From Owenia fusiformis (Eukaryota; Annelida; Polychaeta; Sabellida; Oweniidae), in assembly GCA_903813345.2 (NCBI GenBank), contig CAIIXF020000004.1, positions 16,603,513-16,667,512 on the forward strand: a DNA stretch of 64,000 nt. Reading direction: 5' to 3'. Position 1 is the stretch's first letter. The number at the start of each line of letters is the position of its first letter. This document shows positions 1-12,872 of this stretch, one piece after another. The notes beneath the pieces are model-generated. The model saw nothing but the letters and a program-made list of their open reading frames with translations. It did not search any database and was not told the DNA's origin. The translations under genes and the position numbers were made by a program.

Positions 1-620
1 TAAAGATGTACTCAAAATTAATACGTTAAAAGATGTATTATCATCTTAATAACCACCTCACAAATCATTTTGGAAATCAAAGATGTACGATTTTTGAGAT
101 TTTTATTTTCGAATGTTGACTTAGTTACTTGGCTTGACTGTTGTAAGTATATCGACTGCTTAGTCAAAAGGTAAATAAGTTTGGTGCTCGGAGTGAGTCA
201 CTAAAGACCGTAAGATATACGGACGACCTGTACGTGTACCTGTAAATACACGTACAGGTTTTCTTTAATGTTCCTTTTGTGCGCCTAAAACAAGTCCTTA
301 GTCACTCGTCGACGTGTGCGTGTACGGAACAAGGAATTAGTGGGTATCTGGTGATGAAAGTATGATATTTTAAATCGGCCTACACACATATCCATAGTGA
401 TTTTGTATGGGGGAAGTGTAATTTGCTTAATGCATACAGATATACCAATGGGTGTTAGGTGTTTGGGTGAGGTAAAGATTTATTTATTTATTTCCAATTG
501 TTGCTATGTAGATATTTATCTCTTGATAATTGTCTCTTGATAATTTGAAGAGATTTGTTTGTGTGTTAATCTGCTTGATTGCTTGTTTGTTTTATGTAGT
601 GGTTCTTACTATAAAGCACG
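1..620. other. Non-coding AT-rich stretch
   Basis: I see no gene, splice-bounded exon or recognisable transposon here. Short open frames are AT-rich and look random. The only clear structure is the small hairpin at 226-259, listed separately. Confidence 0.6.
226..259. repeat. Short perfect hairpin
   Basis: The 13-base arms ACCTGTACGTGTA and TACACGTACAGGT face each other across an 8-base loop. No poly-U tract or gene follows, so a terminator role is not supported. Similar GTACAGGTACAGG short repeats occur near 1333-1353. Confidence 0.8.
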
Positions 621-1062
621 GTGGTCTGTCTGCCTGCCAACATGTCGTTCAGCCTGTTAGCCTGTCGTTCTGACTGCCAGCCTATCGGTCTACCAGCCTG
701 TCCGTCTGTCACCCTGTCGGTCTGCCAGCCTGCTGGTATATCGTTCTGTCTGCCAGGCTGTCGTTCTGTCTGCCAGCCTGCCAACATTCCGGTCTGTCAG
801 CCTGCCAGCATGTCGTTCTGTCTGCCAGTATGTCAGCCTGCCGGTCTGCCAACATGTCGGCCTGTAAAATTGCCGGCCTGCCAGCCTGCCGGCATTCCGG
901 TCTGTCAGACTCCCAGCCTGTCGTTCTGTCTGCCAACCTGTCGGACTGCCAGCCTGTCGGTCTGCCAACCTGCCGGTCTGTCATGATCAGACCGTCTGTC
1001 TGTCCGTCCGTCCGTCCGTTCGTCCGTCTGTCCGCCCGCCCGCCCGCCTGTCTGTCTACAGT
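621..1062. repeat. CTGYC-rich minisatellite grading into CCGT tetranucleotide repeat
   Basis: About 440 bp are built from degenerate copies of a GTCTGCCAGCCTGCCG-like unit, ending in (CCGT)n and (CCGC)n runs around 1000-1050. The + strand is almost free of A compared with its flanks, so the two strands differ strongly in base composition. All frames stay open because the unit lacks stop codons on either strand. The resulting Cys/Pro/Ser or Arg/Gln/Thr-rich open frames are an artefact of the repeat and not genes. Confidence 0.9.
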
Positions 1063-2488
1063 AGTTCGGCCTACTTTTTTCGTTCATGAAGTATTATCTT
1101 TCTAAATCCTAAGTTTTGGGCGCAAACAATTTTGAAAAATTCAAAGATGAAATAAATAGTACATAGTTATGTAATAGTGATCTCACTCACAATCTTTCGC
1201 GTACGGGTTCACAACAAGACGACAAAAACGCCAGGCGCTATTGAATTTACACGTCAACGGGATTATAAAACAAGTCAGACGTGTCGAATGGAGCATAAAG
1301 TTACATGATTTGTTGCGCGCGCATTATGTTTCACGTACAGGTACAGGTACAGGTTACTATTTGGTGCAATCTTAAGGTCTCTACTATTGCTATTCGCTGA
1401 ACTTCAGTGGTGCAATAGTGAAGTCCATGTTCTAAGTTATATGATAGTTGAAGAAAGAATGTGAATAATATCGTTTTAAATTTTTAAATATTTGACATTT
1501 CATAGTACACGGTACATAGTTGCAAAAGTTGATCAATACAGGGTACAAGGAATGTAAATTGTTCAATAGTACAGGGAGCGAGAAAGTAAGCTGATCATAC
1601 AGACATACAGTGAAAGTAATGCTAAAAAGGCCGCCTGTTGATGCTTTGAGGTGTCATCAATTGTTATTTAATCCAAATAAGGTAAACATTATTTTGTAGA
1701 TTTAGACAATGGCTTTCAGGTCGTATGCATTTTAGTCATTAAATTAACAAGAACACTAGATTATACGTGTTACTAAGGTATCAAATTGAAATAAAATAAC
1801 GAAATTAAATATTAACACGTTAATATAAATAACTATCCGCTATCAGTATTAATACCTATCCGCTACTCAGAATAATCAAAATTGCCTGAACTACATGTGA
1901 AGAATCTTTCTACATAACCCCTCGAATGGTCTAATTCACTACCGTCCTCAAAAACCGATCATTTAATATGTTTTGTTCAAATTCACAAAAATACAGTTGA
2001 ATAACATACTAGAAAACGTATCCACCTATAACACGATGACACGCAGTTTAAATAACTGTTAACTGTTTTTTTGGTACCTATCAATGTAACATTTTCGAAG
2101 GGAAACTTACATGCTCCCTGTACGTTGATATATTTACTGAAATGTATCGTGTATTGCATTCGAGTTTTGCTTCACTGCGCTCACTATTATCTATCTTTGC
2201 CTACAGTGGTTTTTGCCAACAATATTCTACAAACTGCTTGATGAATCAATTCTATGTCTGGTAGAACACTAGAAATAAATGTAAAATGTATTTTACGTTC
2301 AGAAATATGGGATTAAACCCACGTCCTCCATTTGCAACTTAGCTGTACCCTGTTTCCCTTTTAATCGTGGTCACGGGGTAGGGTAGTGTGAATTATGAAT
2401 ATTCATTAGATCAACTTGGGCGACCGTTTTATATATGACAGACACATGTGATAAGTGATTATACAATACCTAAATCTTCATCACATGA
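1063..2488. other. Non-coding stretch
   Basis: No open frame of useful length, no transposon protein remnant and no clear inverted repeat was found. The sequence is AT-rich with a few short GTAC-containing motifs. Confidence 0.55.
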
Positions 2489-2570
2489 AGGGTGTCTCAA
2501 AAAAATGTACCCAAAAGTATATCAAGAGCACAGATAAACCAATCAATATTTTCAGACATTTTTTGCATGG

Positions 2571-2834
2571 TCATGTAGCCAAAACATGAAAGTTTTCTCC
2601 CCAATACACCATTTTTATTTTAGTCTCTTCTTTTTGATGCTCTAACCCTTTGCCTTTTACAGCACATAATCGATGTAACCTCATATTTCGATGACAGCCT
2701 GTATCCGTACTGCTACATTGTTCATCACATTTGATAATAATTCCGGTGGATATGTTTTGGAATTCTCTTTGGATGTTGCCCTTAAGTTGTTCTCGGTCTT
2801 TTTGCTTGGAATGAGCATTAAAACACTCCTTCAA
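2571..2834 (-). pseudogene. Decayed mariner/IS630-like transposase C-terminal fragment
   Basis: The - strand frame contains a segment beginning LKGNIQREFQNIS, followed by a Cys/His-bearing stretch and GLEHQ. This resembles the C-terminal end of Tc1/mariner-superfamily (DDE_3-like) transposases, which typically read L-K-x-x-I-R-x-x-x-x-x-I and end in G-x-H-F-E-H-L. Only about 87 residues are open and the catalytic DDE core is not visible. The sequence GGGTGTCTCAAAAAAATGTA just downstream of the frame (from about 2489) resembles a mariner terminal repeat. I did not find the opposite terminal repeat. This is an inference from motif resemblance; a family search would settle it. Confidence 0.45.
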
Positions 2835-5285
2835 ATAGCCACAGAGAAAGATGTTTGAGGATGACGATGGCAGCTATCAATATGAATATTTATATAAAAA
2901 AGGCTATATACATCCAAGTTGATGTCAAGCCGAGATGTGTAAAGAATATGTAAATGTAAATTATATATGAATAAAAAAAAAAGATTGGCACGTTCGAAAA
3001 CAAATTTTAAAGACTCATTTGCCATTGAACTGAATCTCCCAATGTTCGCGTTAGGTTTATGAGTTTTCTCTACAAGTTTGGATCGAGTTACTTCAATAGT
3101 ATTACCGTAGGTTTAAAATGATGATATTGAACTGATGTTACGCCAGTTCCACGATTTTAAGTTCACGTGATCGCATCCTGCAATTTGATCGGAGATGATG
3201 CGAGAGATGACGTAATGGGGAATCCTCGAGTACGATAGAATATTAAAGAATTGTGGGTGCTACTCACTTCTTCTGACCTCTACACTTCATGATTAAATAA
3301 TGAGCCTCATAAGTGGCCAATACATCAATTCAGTGCTAAATATAGGTCAGCAAGATACTAGTGTGTATATAAATGTAATAATACAAGCAGTATACTCATT
3401 TTGAAAAATCAGATGAATTAATTTTTTTCATGGGGAGATCACAATGGCAAGCGCATTACTTCCTTTACACTTCTCTTCAAAAGATTGGCAACCTCAGGCA
3501 CGGGTTGGGATTGTCTAATTTTTTTTCAAATCTGTGCCCCTCCGTTTTGTTTTATTTCAAACAAAAAAGTCTTGCTAAGTCCCCGGGGCTGATAAGTCCT
3601 CAAAAGCAAATATTAAATATTAGAAACATTTTGAAATGAGTTATTATTGAAAGCATATGTATCTTTTATAAACACAAGCATTTGATCGAATGGGTATTTA
3701 TTATCCATCACTTTTAAAGGAAAAATAAATCCATTGCGAAAAAATCAGTTTTGTTTTTGCAGATGCACGTTCATCTCGGAGATCATTTTAAGATTAAATT
3801 GTTGCTGTTTCAGTGTATTTAGTGTTTTCTCTATTTTCAAGAATATCAAACTTTAGTGGATCGTGTTAATGTCATTAATTATATATGTTTAGCAAATAAA
3901 TGGATCAAGGGAGGCAATTAGGTGAGTATGTCTCTGGTACTAGATACAAGCTAAAAGCTAAAAAGGTACACACATTACTTGCAGTGGAGAGTTCTGTCCA
4001 ATAAAAAAGCCAGTTGCAGTCATCTTTTGCTGAGGAAAGCAAAGGCATAAGGAGGATTATATCAAATAAGTCTAGATTTATTAAGTATTTCGAATGAGTA
4101 TTTTTTTTACAGTTAGGGGAAAAAGTTCATCATAAAGAATATTAGAAAAATCACGTGATGTACCAATATGCATTGCTTCCTGATAATCACTTTTTATTTT
4201 CTAAAAAAACTGATCCACTGATAATTGCCAACAGATTATCGAGATTTTTAAACTTCAAAGACCTAATTACAGATGGCCTGCGGTTGAATCTAATCTACTT
4301 ATTAAATAAAGAGCCCATCTGTTCCTCTTGGTTTACATGGGAATGACGATTTTCAAAAATTCATCTTTAGAAGAAAGGGAAATTGGGAAAATTTGGAGGC
4401 ATTGGAAATGAAGTCAAGTTACATTTTCATCAATATTATAAGTATTTTCTTCGCAGGATATGTAAATAAAAATTCAAATATAAAGAGGAAGCAGGGAGCT
4501 AAGGTTGCCAAACTTTTGGAGGGGAGTGTATTTGCCAGACAGACGAGGGGATTAGCCTTCAACAAGTTTCAAATCGTGTGTCTAAAAAGGATTTGACAGC
4601 ATTCTTTAATAAGATAATAAAATGTTCATTTCTCAAAAACAAATTAACTGTTATACATGTTATAATGATTCACAAGTTCATCTAAAATGTTTTTTATTTC
4701 TCAAAACGTTCATGATTCTCGTCATTAATGATAAAATCAGCGGAAAGGTGATAGAAAATGGAATGTTTTTAAGTTTTTAAGTTTTTATTTTCAATTCAAA
4801 GAAAGCACAACAAATAAGTTTTTCAGCATTAGTTGTTCTTTATTTGTTGCAAGGCATTGAAATTTAAAAGAGATGTTTAATGTTAGAGCCTACAGAGCAC
4901 AGTGGATATTTTGTTATTTCAATTTGTTGGTTTTTTTTAAATTTCATTTTAATACAATACTATTTGTCATCTGTCACTTCTATCGTCAGTACCAATTGAG
5001 AGTATTCGAACAGCCATTACGACTTTTATTGTGCGCCATGATTAAATAAGTATTACATTCTTCAAAAATATTTGCTTTTGAATATACTAGTATTCAGAAA
5101 CTAACTGTAAGTTCATGAGGTCATTATGAACTCCTCTATTACAAAATGAAATGGCAGATAAAATTCTTTTGATTTGGATTCTTTTCAAAAATCATCTAAA
5201 AGTGTGGGAATAGCATGCCAGAATTTGACATATCTTTGAATGATGAATTGGGAATGACGATTTTTCAATAGTAGCTCGTTAAAAA
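2835..5285. other. Non-coding AT-rich stretch
   Basis: No supportable gene. Short frames at 3430, 4155 and 4393 lack recognisable domains. The 21-base phrase starting GTTGCCAAACTTTTGG at 4504 recurs at 21667 in the same orientation, outside both ends of the large foldback. It may be a fragment of a common dispersed repeat. Confidence 0.5.
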
Positions 5286-6641
5286 ATATGTTCCTTAAAC
5301 AGGATCTTAAGAGGTTCTGGACAAATCATTTGATTCTGGACTTGTCATATTTTTTTGTCAACGAAATCACATCCAAGGGTTGAATTTTTATTAGCTATTT
5401 AGAGAGTGAGTCCTGCCTAGTATTAATTTCAATAAAAAAGTTAAAATAGAACCCTATTTGAGAGTCAATCTAATACTTACATTACATTGATAAATTAAGG
5501 CAAATCCTGAAATATTTTTAAAGTGCGTTTTTTAATGAAATATTATCCAGCAAGTATTTAAATGAAACGGTCTTATTTAAATACAAATCAGAACATGATA
5601 TTTTTCATGAAACATTTTTCAATGAAATTCAATTGAAGGGTCAAGATAAAACGAGCTAATTTAGGTGAAAACCCTTACATGATGATGTGTTTTCATAACT
5701 TCTTTCATAAAATTCCATCAAGGGGTGAAGATAAAATGATCGAATTTAAGTGATTTAAGGATCACGAGAATATGTTTTCTTTGATATTTTCTATGAAATC
5801 CCATCCAATGGTCAAGGTAAAATTTTGATTTTGATTTTGATTTGGTCACGTGTTCGAAAGATCCATATAAGGCCCATATATATAGAACCATATAGGAACG
5901 TCATTTTGAATGTCACGTGATAGATCCATATAAGGCTTTTAGAACCATTTATGGAAAGATGAGGGAAGCCCCTGACACCTGTTTCACGATTTTTATGCAC
6001 TTCATTATTGTACCGAAGTTTGCCGATTCGATTCGTCGTATTTCGGAATCCTGGTGACAATTTTATACTCCATTGGAGTATTTTTGACCTACTTCTTATG
6101 ACGGAAATTCCCGAACCTTGTTCGGATTAACCCGGATTTTCTGACCTACCTTATCTACCGAGATTTCACGAGTTAACATTCGTCTCATTCCGGAATCCTG
6201 GTGACAATTTTATACTCCATTGGAGTATTTTTGATCTACTTTTTCTGGATTTTGCCCTACTTATTATATCTTGACAACAAGCAAATCAAAAAGTTCGACA
6301 TGAACGGGTCTCGATCAACTAACCTAGACAATGGAAGCCAGGCACGCTAACCATTAGGCCAACGAGCTACCGATATGAAAGAACAAAAGTATTATATATT
6401 TATACCGAGCGTCAATTCAAAATGATCCTCACTTTTGTCTCCACTTAAATAGGACTCGTCAGTTGTATCCAGAATAGTAGAACGCCTATGGCGCTAGTGA
6501 ATAACCAAGTCCCAGGTGACTGGTTCGTATCCCTCCGTGATATACTATTTTTGTTTTATTAAATACGACAGAAAGGAGCAAGGTGTAGGTTGAAAACAAG
6601 ACGTTAGTTTGTTTCAAAACAGTTTGGAAACATTAATCTCT
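5286..6641. repeat. Left arm of a large foldback (inverted repeat), about 1.35 kb
   Basis: This stretch reads as the reverse complement of 12601-13510 plus 21058-21500, nearly base for base. Examples are ACAGGATCTTAAGAGG at the outer end and GGAAACATTAATCTCTG at the inner end. Inside the arm a unit of about 52 bp (TTCCGGAATCCTGGTGAC onward) occurs twice, near 6042 and 6190. A tRNA-like segment lies at 6297-6372. The 82 aa frame at 5812-6060 also appears in the other arm, but it is only repeat sequence and I do not call it a gene. Confidence 0.9.
6297..6372 (-). other. tRNA-like segment in left foldback arm
   Basis: Read on the - strand this has a box A-like TGGCCTAATGG and a box B-like GATCGAGACCC at tRNA-like spacing. 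The 5' part resembles the D-arm of eukaryotic tRNA genes. The acceptor stem does not close convincingly and the anticodon stem is poor. I therefore take it as a tRNA-derived (SINE-like) piece carried by the repeat rather than a working tRNA gene. Confidence 0.5.
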
Positions 6642-8091
6642 GGAACATTATTTTTTCAACACTGATACAAATTTCCCTGACATGTCTACCGTTTCAAAAT
6701 TCCCGGTCATCTTTGGCCCTTTTGACCTAATTTTAAAATTACCTGACATTTCCAGCACTTGGAAAATCAAGTCAATTTCCCTGACATTTCCAGGTGTGTA
6801 TGAACCCTGGAAATATCCCACTGGCTCGCCCTAGGAATCGCTAGCACAGATTGGATTGATTAGTGTTTCAAAATGGTGGACGAAGTGTTTGATTAGATAA
6901 TTTACATATTAAGCTTCTTAAAGGGGCAACAAGGCCTGTACATAGAAAATTCGAAATCTTTTACATTTTCTGAATTTTTAGGGCAACATTTGGCTTTAAC
7001 ATCTTTTTTTATACATTTTTTCTTAAAATGTATGGATAAACAATAAAATTTCAGCATTAAGCAGTGCAAATTCAGTTCAAAGCTTCTATAAAGGGAGTCC
7101 AACTTATAGATTTTGAAAATCCGACTCGTTTAAAGAATAATATCAGCAGCTTAAATCACGCCTTGTGATCATACAAAATGGATGGAGGGGGGGGGGGGTA
7201 GGCGATTTCTGCAAGAAAACTCAACAAATTTGGAAGATTTATTTTTTTCAAGATAAAATTTACAACTGAATTGCCAAATGAATAGGCGCAGTGCATGGCA
7301 AAATATGTAAGGTCTTCTAGTATTTTTTGAACTGATACGCTTCTAAGATATGAGATCTATTATAAAAGGCGCATCATCATCATCATCATCAACGTGCAAA
7401 AGTCAATGTTTTTGCTATAAATCAGGCAACAATGGTCTACACGACCTGTAATAAATAGGTATGAGGGGCGTTATTAGATAATTTTCGTTATAAGTTTTTT
7501 AAAAACTTATACGTATACTTATACTTATAAACCCAATAAACAAGGTGTTTCATGATTTCCTAATTCGTCGGGAAATATCTCCTAGGACGGTAATAAAAAG
7601 GGCCAATGGCATACCATCCGTACCCCCTTGATGTAAAGCATGTTTAGTTGTGTCATATGTGTTTTCTAGAATCAAATAGGCTGATATAGCACACGGGTTT
7701 TACAGATTTATCTACTCTCAAATATATTTTTTGTAGATGATCGTTTTGAATCACCTTGTAGAAATAACGAAGGGAGAATTAGTTCAGCTAATGAATGAGT
7801 CGAGCTATTTGATTGGATACTATGCCTATTCAGCCGATTAATTTTAATAAGCCATTCTGGTCAGTAGGTCCACACATATACTATGCGGAGATCCAACTCT
7901 GTAAGTTTATAATCTGCGTATAAAGGCCCTTTTATACGTAAAAACTTAAAAATTGACCTTATAATTTCATGAGAACTTTGAAATGATCGACTCGTTCGTG
8001 TAGTGATTCACTTTAAAGGGTCTTGTTTATCGTACACTACAAGGACCCGTCAACTAGAATTTAGTTTATCGTGTTCATAATTGACACTAAA
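6642..8091. other. Centre of the large foldback, left part
   Basis: Unassigned AT-rich sequence with a G run near 7188-7198 and a short (CAT)n run near 7375-7391. The phrase AAACTTATACGTATA near 7503 pairs in reverse with a copy near 8620. This suggests the hairpin at 8092-8480 once had longer arms, the left of which is now interrupted by about 500 bp. No gene seen. Confidence 0.5.
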
Positions 8092-8480
8092 GTCCATTTC
8101 ACTGCTTCAGTTCGTCAGTAGAACGGCAAAAATAAGAAATTGAGAGACCATTGTGCAATAATATATGGAAAAGTATATTCATAATGTACATGAATGACAT
8201 TTGTATATTTCAGATTTTTTAGTTTTTTGTGCAATAAGCCTGTGTCGTCTTGTAATTTAAAGAATTTCAGCCATGTTAATCTTATTGAAAATAACATGGC
8301 AGAGAAACATCCAAATATAAGAGGCCACACACTTTATAAGCCAAACAAGAAGCAATCCAAGATATACAAATGTCATTCATGTACATTATATGAATATACT
8401 TTTCCACATATTATTGCACAATGGTCTCCCAATTTCTTATTTTTGCCGTTCTACTGACGAACTGAAGCAGTGAAATGGAC
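8092..8480. repeat. Inverted repeat, arms about 116 bp
   Basis: Positions 8092-8207 and 8364-8480 are near-perfect reverse complements (GTCCATTTCACTGCTTCAG on one side, CTGAAGCAGTGAAATGGAC on the other) around a loop of about 156 bp. Weaker outer pairing continues at about 8003-8030 with 8600-8625. It looks like a non-autonomous hairpin element. From 8481 to 8930 I see no other feature. Confidence 0.85.
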
Positions 8481-8930
8481 TCTAGCAAAGGACATTATAT
8501 TCGCAGTCCCTAGTTGATGATGAAGCTTGACTATATCGGGAATAGTTATGCCCCACTTGGTACAGATTATGAAAATCAATTTGAATTGATTTTAGTTCGA
8601 CAAGACCCTTTAAAGTATACGTATAAGTTTTTGAAACAACTTATAACGAAAATTCTCTATTATCACAACACTGACATTGCTCACTTTTTAAAGTTGTTTC
8701 AAAGCGTTATATGTAAATGGGCGTGTGGAAGGCCCGTGGGTGGCAATAAAATAACTCGAACTTCAAATTAAAATATATATAAAATAGTATATTTCAAACT
8801 TCAATGTTTAAAATACAATGCTCTGTAATGTACAACATGAACTCTTACAGCAACTACTGACAAGCCAACACCCAATGCAAACTCAGCTACATGTGAGTGA
8901 GAAAGACCATATAGGGGAACAATAGATATA

Positions 8931-10575
8931 CACTGTTGCTCATAAATATGGAATATTAGATTTGGCAGCTCAGAATTCAAAGTTTGGAGTAAGAGAACAT
9001 TTATTTTGAGTTGGCTCAGACATTTATTTTCTAGGCAAATCATAACCACATATTTCACCTACAAATCAACATTTTTTAGAGAAAAAATATTAACATTTAA
9101 GTTTAGAAGATTACTGTTACTTAAACAGGGGTACGCTAAGAATTTTTGCATTTTCAAAACACCCCGATCCAAATCGTCATGTAAAACAGATCAAACAAAA
9201 TAAACATCTGGTCATGAAGATTGAAGTGTCCTCTATCCAATGATAGCACTAATATGTGTTATGTCCTCCTTGCGCTGCAATCAGAGCATCAACCCTACGA
9301 GACCAGCATTGAATGGAACATCTGACCTTCAAAGTGAAATAAGGACCCATTTCTCAATCTGGGCAGTGCGTAACGTGTCTAAATGTTGAGGTTGGGATCC
9401 AAATCACGAATCTCATTACCAAGGTGGTCCCACATTTGCTCTGCTTTAGCCTGATTGGCTGACTTTTGTGCCCATGGTAGCTGGTCCACATTGCCTGCCC
9501 TGATGTAATCCAATACAATACAACTAGCATATGGAACAGTATGATCATTTTACAGTTGAATGTTGCCCCAAAACACTCTGTTTACATTTGGTACTTGATG
9601 GAGGTCCAAAAGGTCAATTTACTCTGAAATTATGTTTGGGAATCACCAAGGGGGTGCAATTTCTGTAGTACTGCTCCAAACAACCTCTGTAATACTGCTC
9701 CAAACATGAATAGGGTCGCCTTCATGGACTGCCACATCAGTAAGTGTCCATATTGTCTCTTTCCCCTGGTCTACGAAAGAAACGAACACAATTATCAATT
9801 TTGTGGAGGACACATCTTATTTCTTCACATGCTGTCATATGACACCAAAGATTAGGTCCAACGTTTTGGTGCTTTCCTGCCCATTGAAGGCACCTTTCTT
9901 TGTTATGATCAGTCAGCTGTGGTCTATTTAAAGGTCTCATGGCCTTTCATCCGTTATAAAGAAGAGACTGGTTGTCTATAGCTCTGGAACACGGGTTTTG
10001 AGGTGAGACAGCCATTCATCTCGTAGACTACTGGTTGACTTAAAGCGATTTTGATGACATAAATGCAGCAGGTGGTGGTCTTTTCTTACATTTTTCTCTC
10101 TAGGGCTACTTTTGCTCTGACCTGGAGTCATATTCCAGTGCCTTTGGTACCACTGCAAAATTTTAGAGACTGTTCCTGACACACCCCTAGGGTCCTGGCA
10201 ATGGCAGTTTGTTTCATGCCAGAGAGAGCCATCCCTATGACCAGCCATGCTCTTTTTCGCCTATTTTGTGGGGCATGCCTTCTAAAAACTCTTCCAACTC
10301 TAAATTATTTTTTTATAAAATGTTCACAATGATTACAACCAAGATTTGGACACCTCTTTCAAGTTACCAATATCATGAGGTCATGGGGTCACCTGAGTGA
10401 ATTCAAGTTTAATCAACCATAAATGTTTTAACTTTTCATACCAATCGGTTTTATATGCAAAACTGATGAGGGAATGAGAACACATTACAGATTTTCATCA
10501 AAATGTTATAATTTCGTAGAAATTCCATCGAACAGTTCGTATCTATAAAATATTCCATATTTATGAGCAACAGTG
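8931..10575 (-). mobile_element. Tc1/mariner-family DNA transposon, decayed
   Basis: The element is 1645 bp, bounded by inverted terminal repeats that begin CACTGTTGCTCATAAATATG at 8931 and end with the reverse complement at 10575. Each end is flanked by TA (8929-8930 and 10576-10577), the target duplication expected for Tc1/mariner. It carries a transposase relic on the - strand (see 9249-10248). It sits in the central segment of the large foldback. The TIRs match over roughly 28 bases. Confidence 0.9.
9249..10248 (-). pseudogene. Tc1-like transposase pseudogene
   Basis: Fragments of a Tc1-type DDE transposase occur in order on the - strand. About 9976-10248 gives the N-terminal helix-turn-helix part (SGTVSKILQWYQRHW). 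About 9737-9940 gives the middle region (RPLNRPQLTDHNKERCLQW, then FFRRPGE). About 9354-9548 is the C-terminal domain read out of frame. The typical C-terminus IAAQGGHNTY ends in TAG at 9249-9251. Frame breaks separate these parts, and the residue expected to be the acidic catalytic position before the RRPGE block is not preserved. The gene cannot make an active enzyme. Family members cut and paste DNA at TA sites; here it is only a fossil. Confidence 0.85.
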
Positions 10576-11357
10576 TATAAAACTGACACAGTTTGCATAG
10601 TTGAATAACTCAAGGTGAAAAGTGAACATGGTATTAAAAGAGTAAAACTGCAAACAACCTACTTAGGGACCTGTTATATTGAGATGAATAGGGATTGATT
10701 AATATGAACAGTAATAATATAAAATGTGAAAATGACCATGTTACATATACAAAAAATAACCCCATTGTTACAAAATCACAAAAAGTGAAATATCTATTCT
10801 TGTATTGCATTTTCGTTCACTGGACATATTTTAATTGCATTGCTATAAGATACATTTTAAGGGTGATATGAAAATTGAACCACGAAAACAGATGTACTTT
10901 AAGTTAAAGGGAACTTTCTACCATACCCGCCATGCTATCTGACCCGAACGAGCCACCTTGTGGTGAGATTGATAACTACCTGCTCGCATCTGCGTTATTA
11001 CGCAGAGACATAAACGTATACACAAGGAAACGATAGGAGATAACCTATTTTATCTCTGTATACATTTTAACTATACATCGTTGAATCGAATACATCGTTG
11101 AATCGAATTTGTCCAAAGGTCTTGAAACGTAAAATACCTAAATATTTATCTTAGACCTTGGGATGACCTTGTACAAGAAACATTAATGTTGACCTCGGTT
11201 CATCTAATCATAATTCTCCAAGGGCCATAGTATCATCAAACGCCAAATACCTAGACATTGATCGTTTACTTGGATTTAAATAAGGAGTATGATTTTAAAA
11301 TTGGCTAGGTCGTGGTTAAGCAACAATAGTATGTTCGAAATACCGCTGTGTAATGCC
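10576..11357. other. Non-coding stretch in foldback centre
   Basis: AT-rich, no gene or transposon protein remnant recognised. The short phrase ATCGTTGAATCGAAT is tandemly repeated near 11086-11107. Confidence 0.5.
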
Positions 11358-11462
11358 TGGATCACATTTGCTGCGAGTATTTTGTTCAAAATTGAATACA
11401 TTTCTGAACACAATACTCAATCGGCCGGGCGCCGTAGTGAAAATCGGAGCAAATGTGACCAA
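11358..11462. repeat. Palindromic MITE-like element, copy 1
   Basis: The ends GGATCACATTTGC and GCAAATGTGACC are inverted. The inner part carries TCAATCGGCCGGGCGCCG. Related copies lie at 40436-40630, 63203-63332 and 63871-63999. The family has a conserved GC-rich inner arm and the ends GGTCACATTTGC, with no coding capacity. Confidence 0.8.
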
Positions 11463-11898
11463 GACATAAAACAATTGAATAATACTGTATCAGTTTCACA
11501 TTTACAGCGGTCAAAAGCATTTACAAAAAAACCGCCAGAGTTGGCAATCATATAAAATGAAACCAATCCCGCTGTGATTCATAGAAATAACTAATTTACT
11601 GCATTGAGTTCAATGTTATAACCATGTCGATTTACATGAGTGTCCGATTCATTGTACCAAATTTAAACCTTATCTGTTCTCCAGAAAGCAATAAGCTGAC
11701 ATATATCATATTTTACATTTTAATACAACTGGAAAGATAATAAATGTTTTAATATAAAGTTGACGTAGTTATAAATGTTTTCAGCGTAAAATCAAAGCAC
11801 AACCACATAATTAAAAACATTACGCTGGGATTCCAACTGGATACAACTGACGAGTTGTATTTAGGTGGCCTAAAGTGCTGCTTATTTTTTCGTGAAGC

Positions 11899-12546
11899 CA
11901 CTCAGTAAAATTACGATTTCTCTCAACCCTGATGTTCAATCAACATCATTCGAGTATCTATATGTTCCTGACACGTTCGGGCATCCGGTTATGACAACGT
12001 CTACCCAATGTTTGCACGAGAAATTGACGTAATTCATGACTGAAATCGGGAAGACAAAAATATGTGATATTCTTTCAGAATTGTTTATAATAACTATTTA
12101 CAAAAACGTTCCCGAGACACAATCCATTTAGGTAGGGTTTGTTTTAAAGTCGAAAACCCCAATAAGACAATACAAACCCAGATTAAACCCAGAAGAATGC
12201 AGATTTCATGTAATGATTTACGTTCATGTAAACAAGGAAAGTACATATAATCCCCATATAAAACACTGGCCTACGTGACATGTAAACACAGGTTCAAATT
12301 GAAATATAGAAAATTTTCAACATAGCATTTGCTTCTGTGTTCTGTATGCCCCTCTACCTGCTAATAAGGCAATGTATCTTCAAATAAAACCTTAGCCAAG
12401 TAGATAAGGGTCTCTGGAACACTTTTGTAAATAGTTTTCACAAGCAATTTTATTCCCGGACGCCCAAACGTGTCAGGAACACATATATATTTGAATGATC
12501 TTGATTGGACATCAGGTTGCAGAGAAATCGTATTTTTACTGAGTGG
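11899..12546. repeat. Imperfect inverted repeat next to the right foldback arm
   Basis: About 100 bp at 11899-12000 (CACTCAGTAAAATTACGATT onward, including GTTCCTGACACGTT) pair with 12460-12546 in reverse. The loop is about 460 bp of unassigned sequence. Divergence between arms is higher than for the large foldback, suggesting greater age. Confidence 0.75.
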
Positions 12547-12872
12547 ATTATTGAATTTCATAGATCTAGAGGCCCTTCAGGAGTGGAAAACCTTAAATTA
12601 TCAGAGATTAATGTTTCCAAACTGTTTTGAAACAAACTAACGTCTTGTTTTCAACCTACACCTTGCTCCTTTCTGTCGTATTTAATAAAACAAAAATAGT
12701 ATATCACGGAGGGATACGAACCACTCACCTGGGACTTGGTTATTCACTAGCGCCATAGGCGTTCTACTATTCTGGATACAACTGACGAGTCCTATTTAAG
12801 TGGAGACAAAAGTGAGGATCATTTTGAATTGACGCTCGGTATAAATATATAATACTTTTGTTCTTTCATATC

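Noticed and set aside
621-986. Cys-rich protein frames on + and - strands
   Set aside because: They arise because the minisatellite unit lacks stop codons; several frames on both strands are open at once.
7188-7198. G run as regulatory G-quadruplex
   Set aside because: A single homopolymer run of about 11 G without further G tracts nearby; more likely a slippage site.
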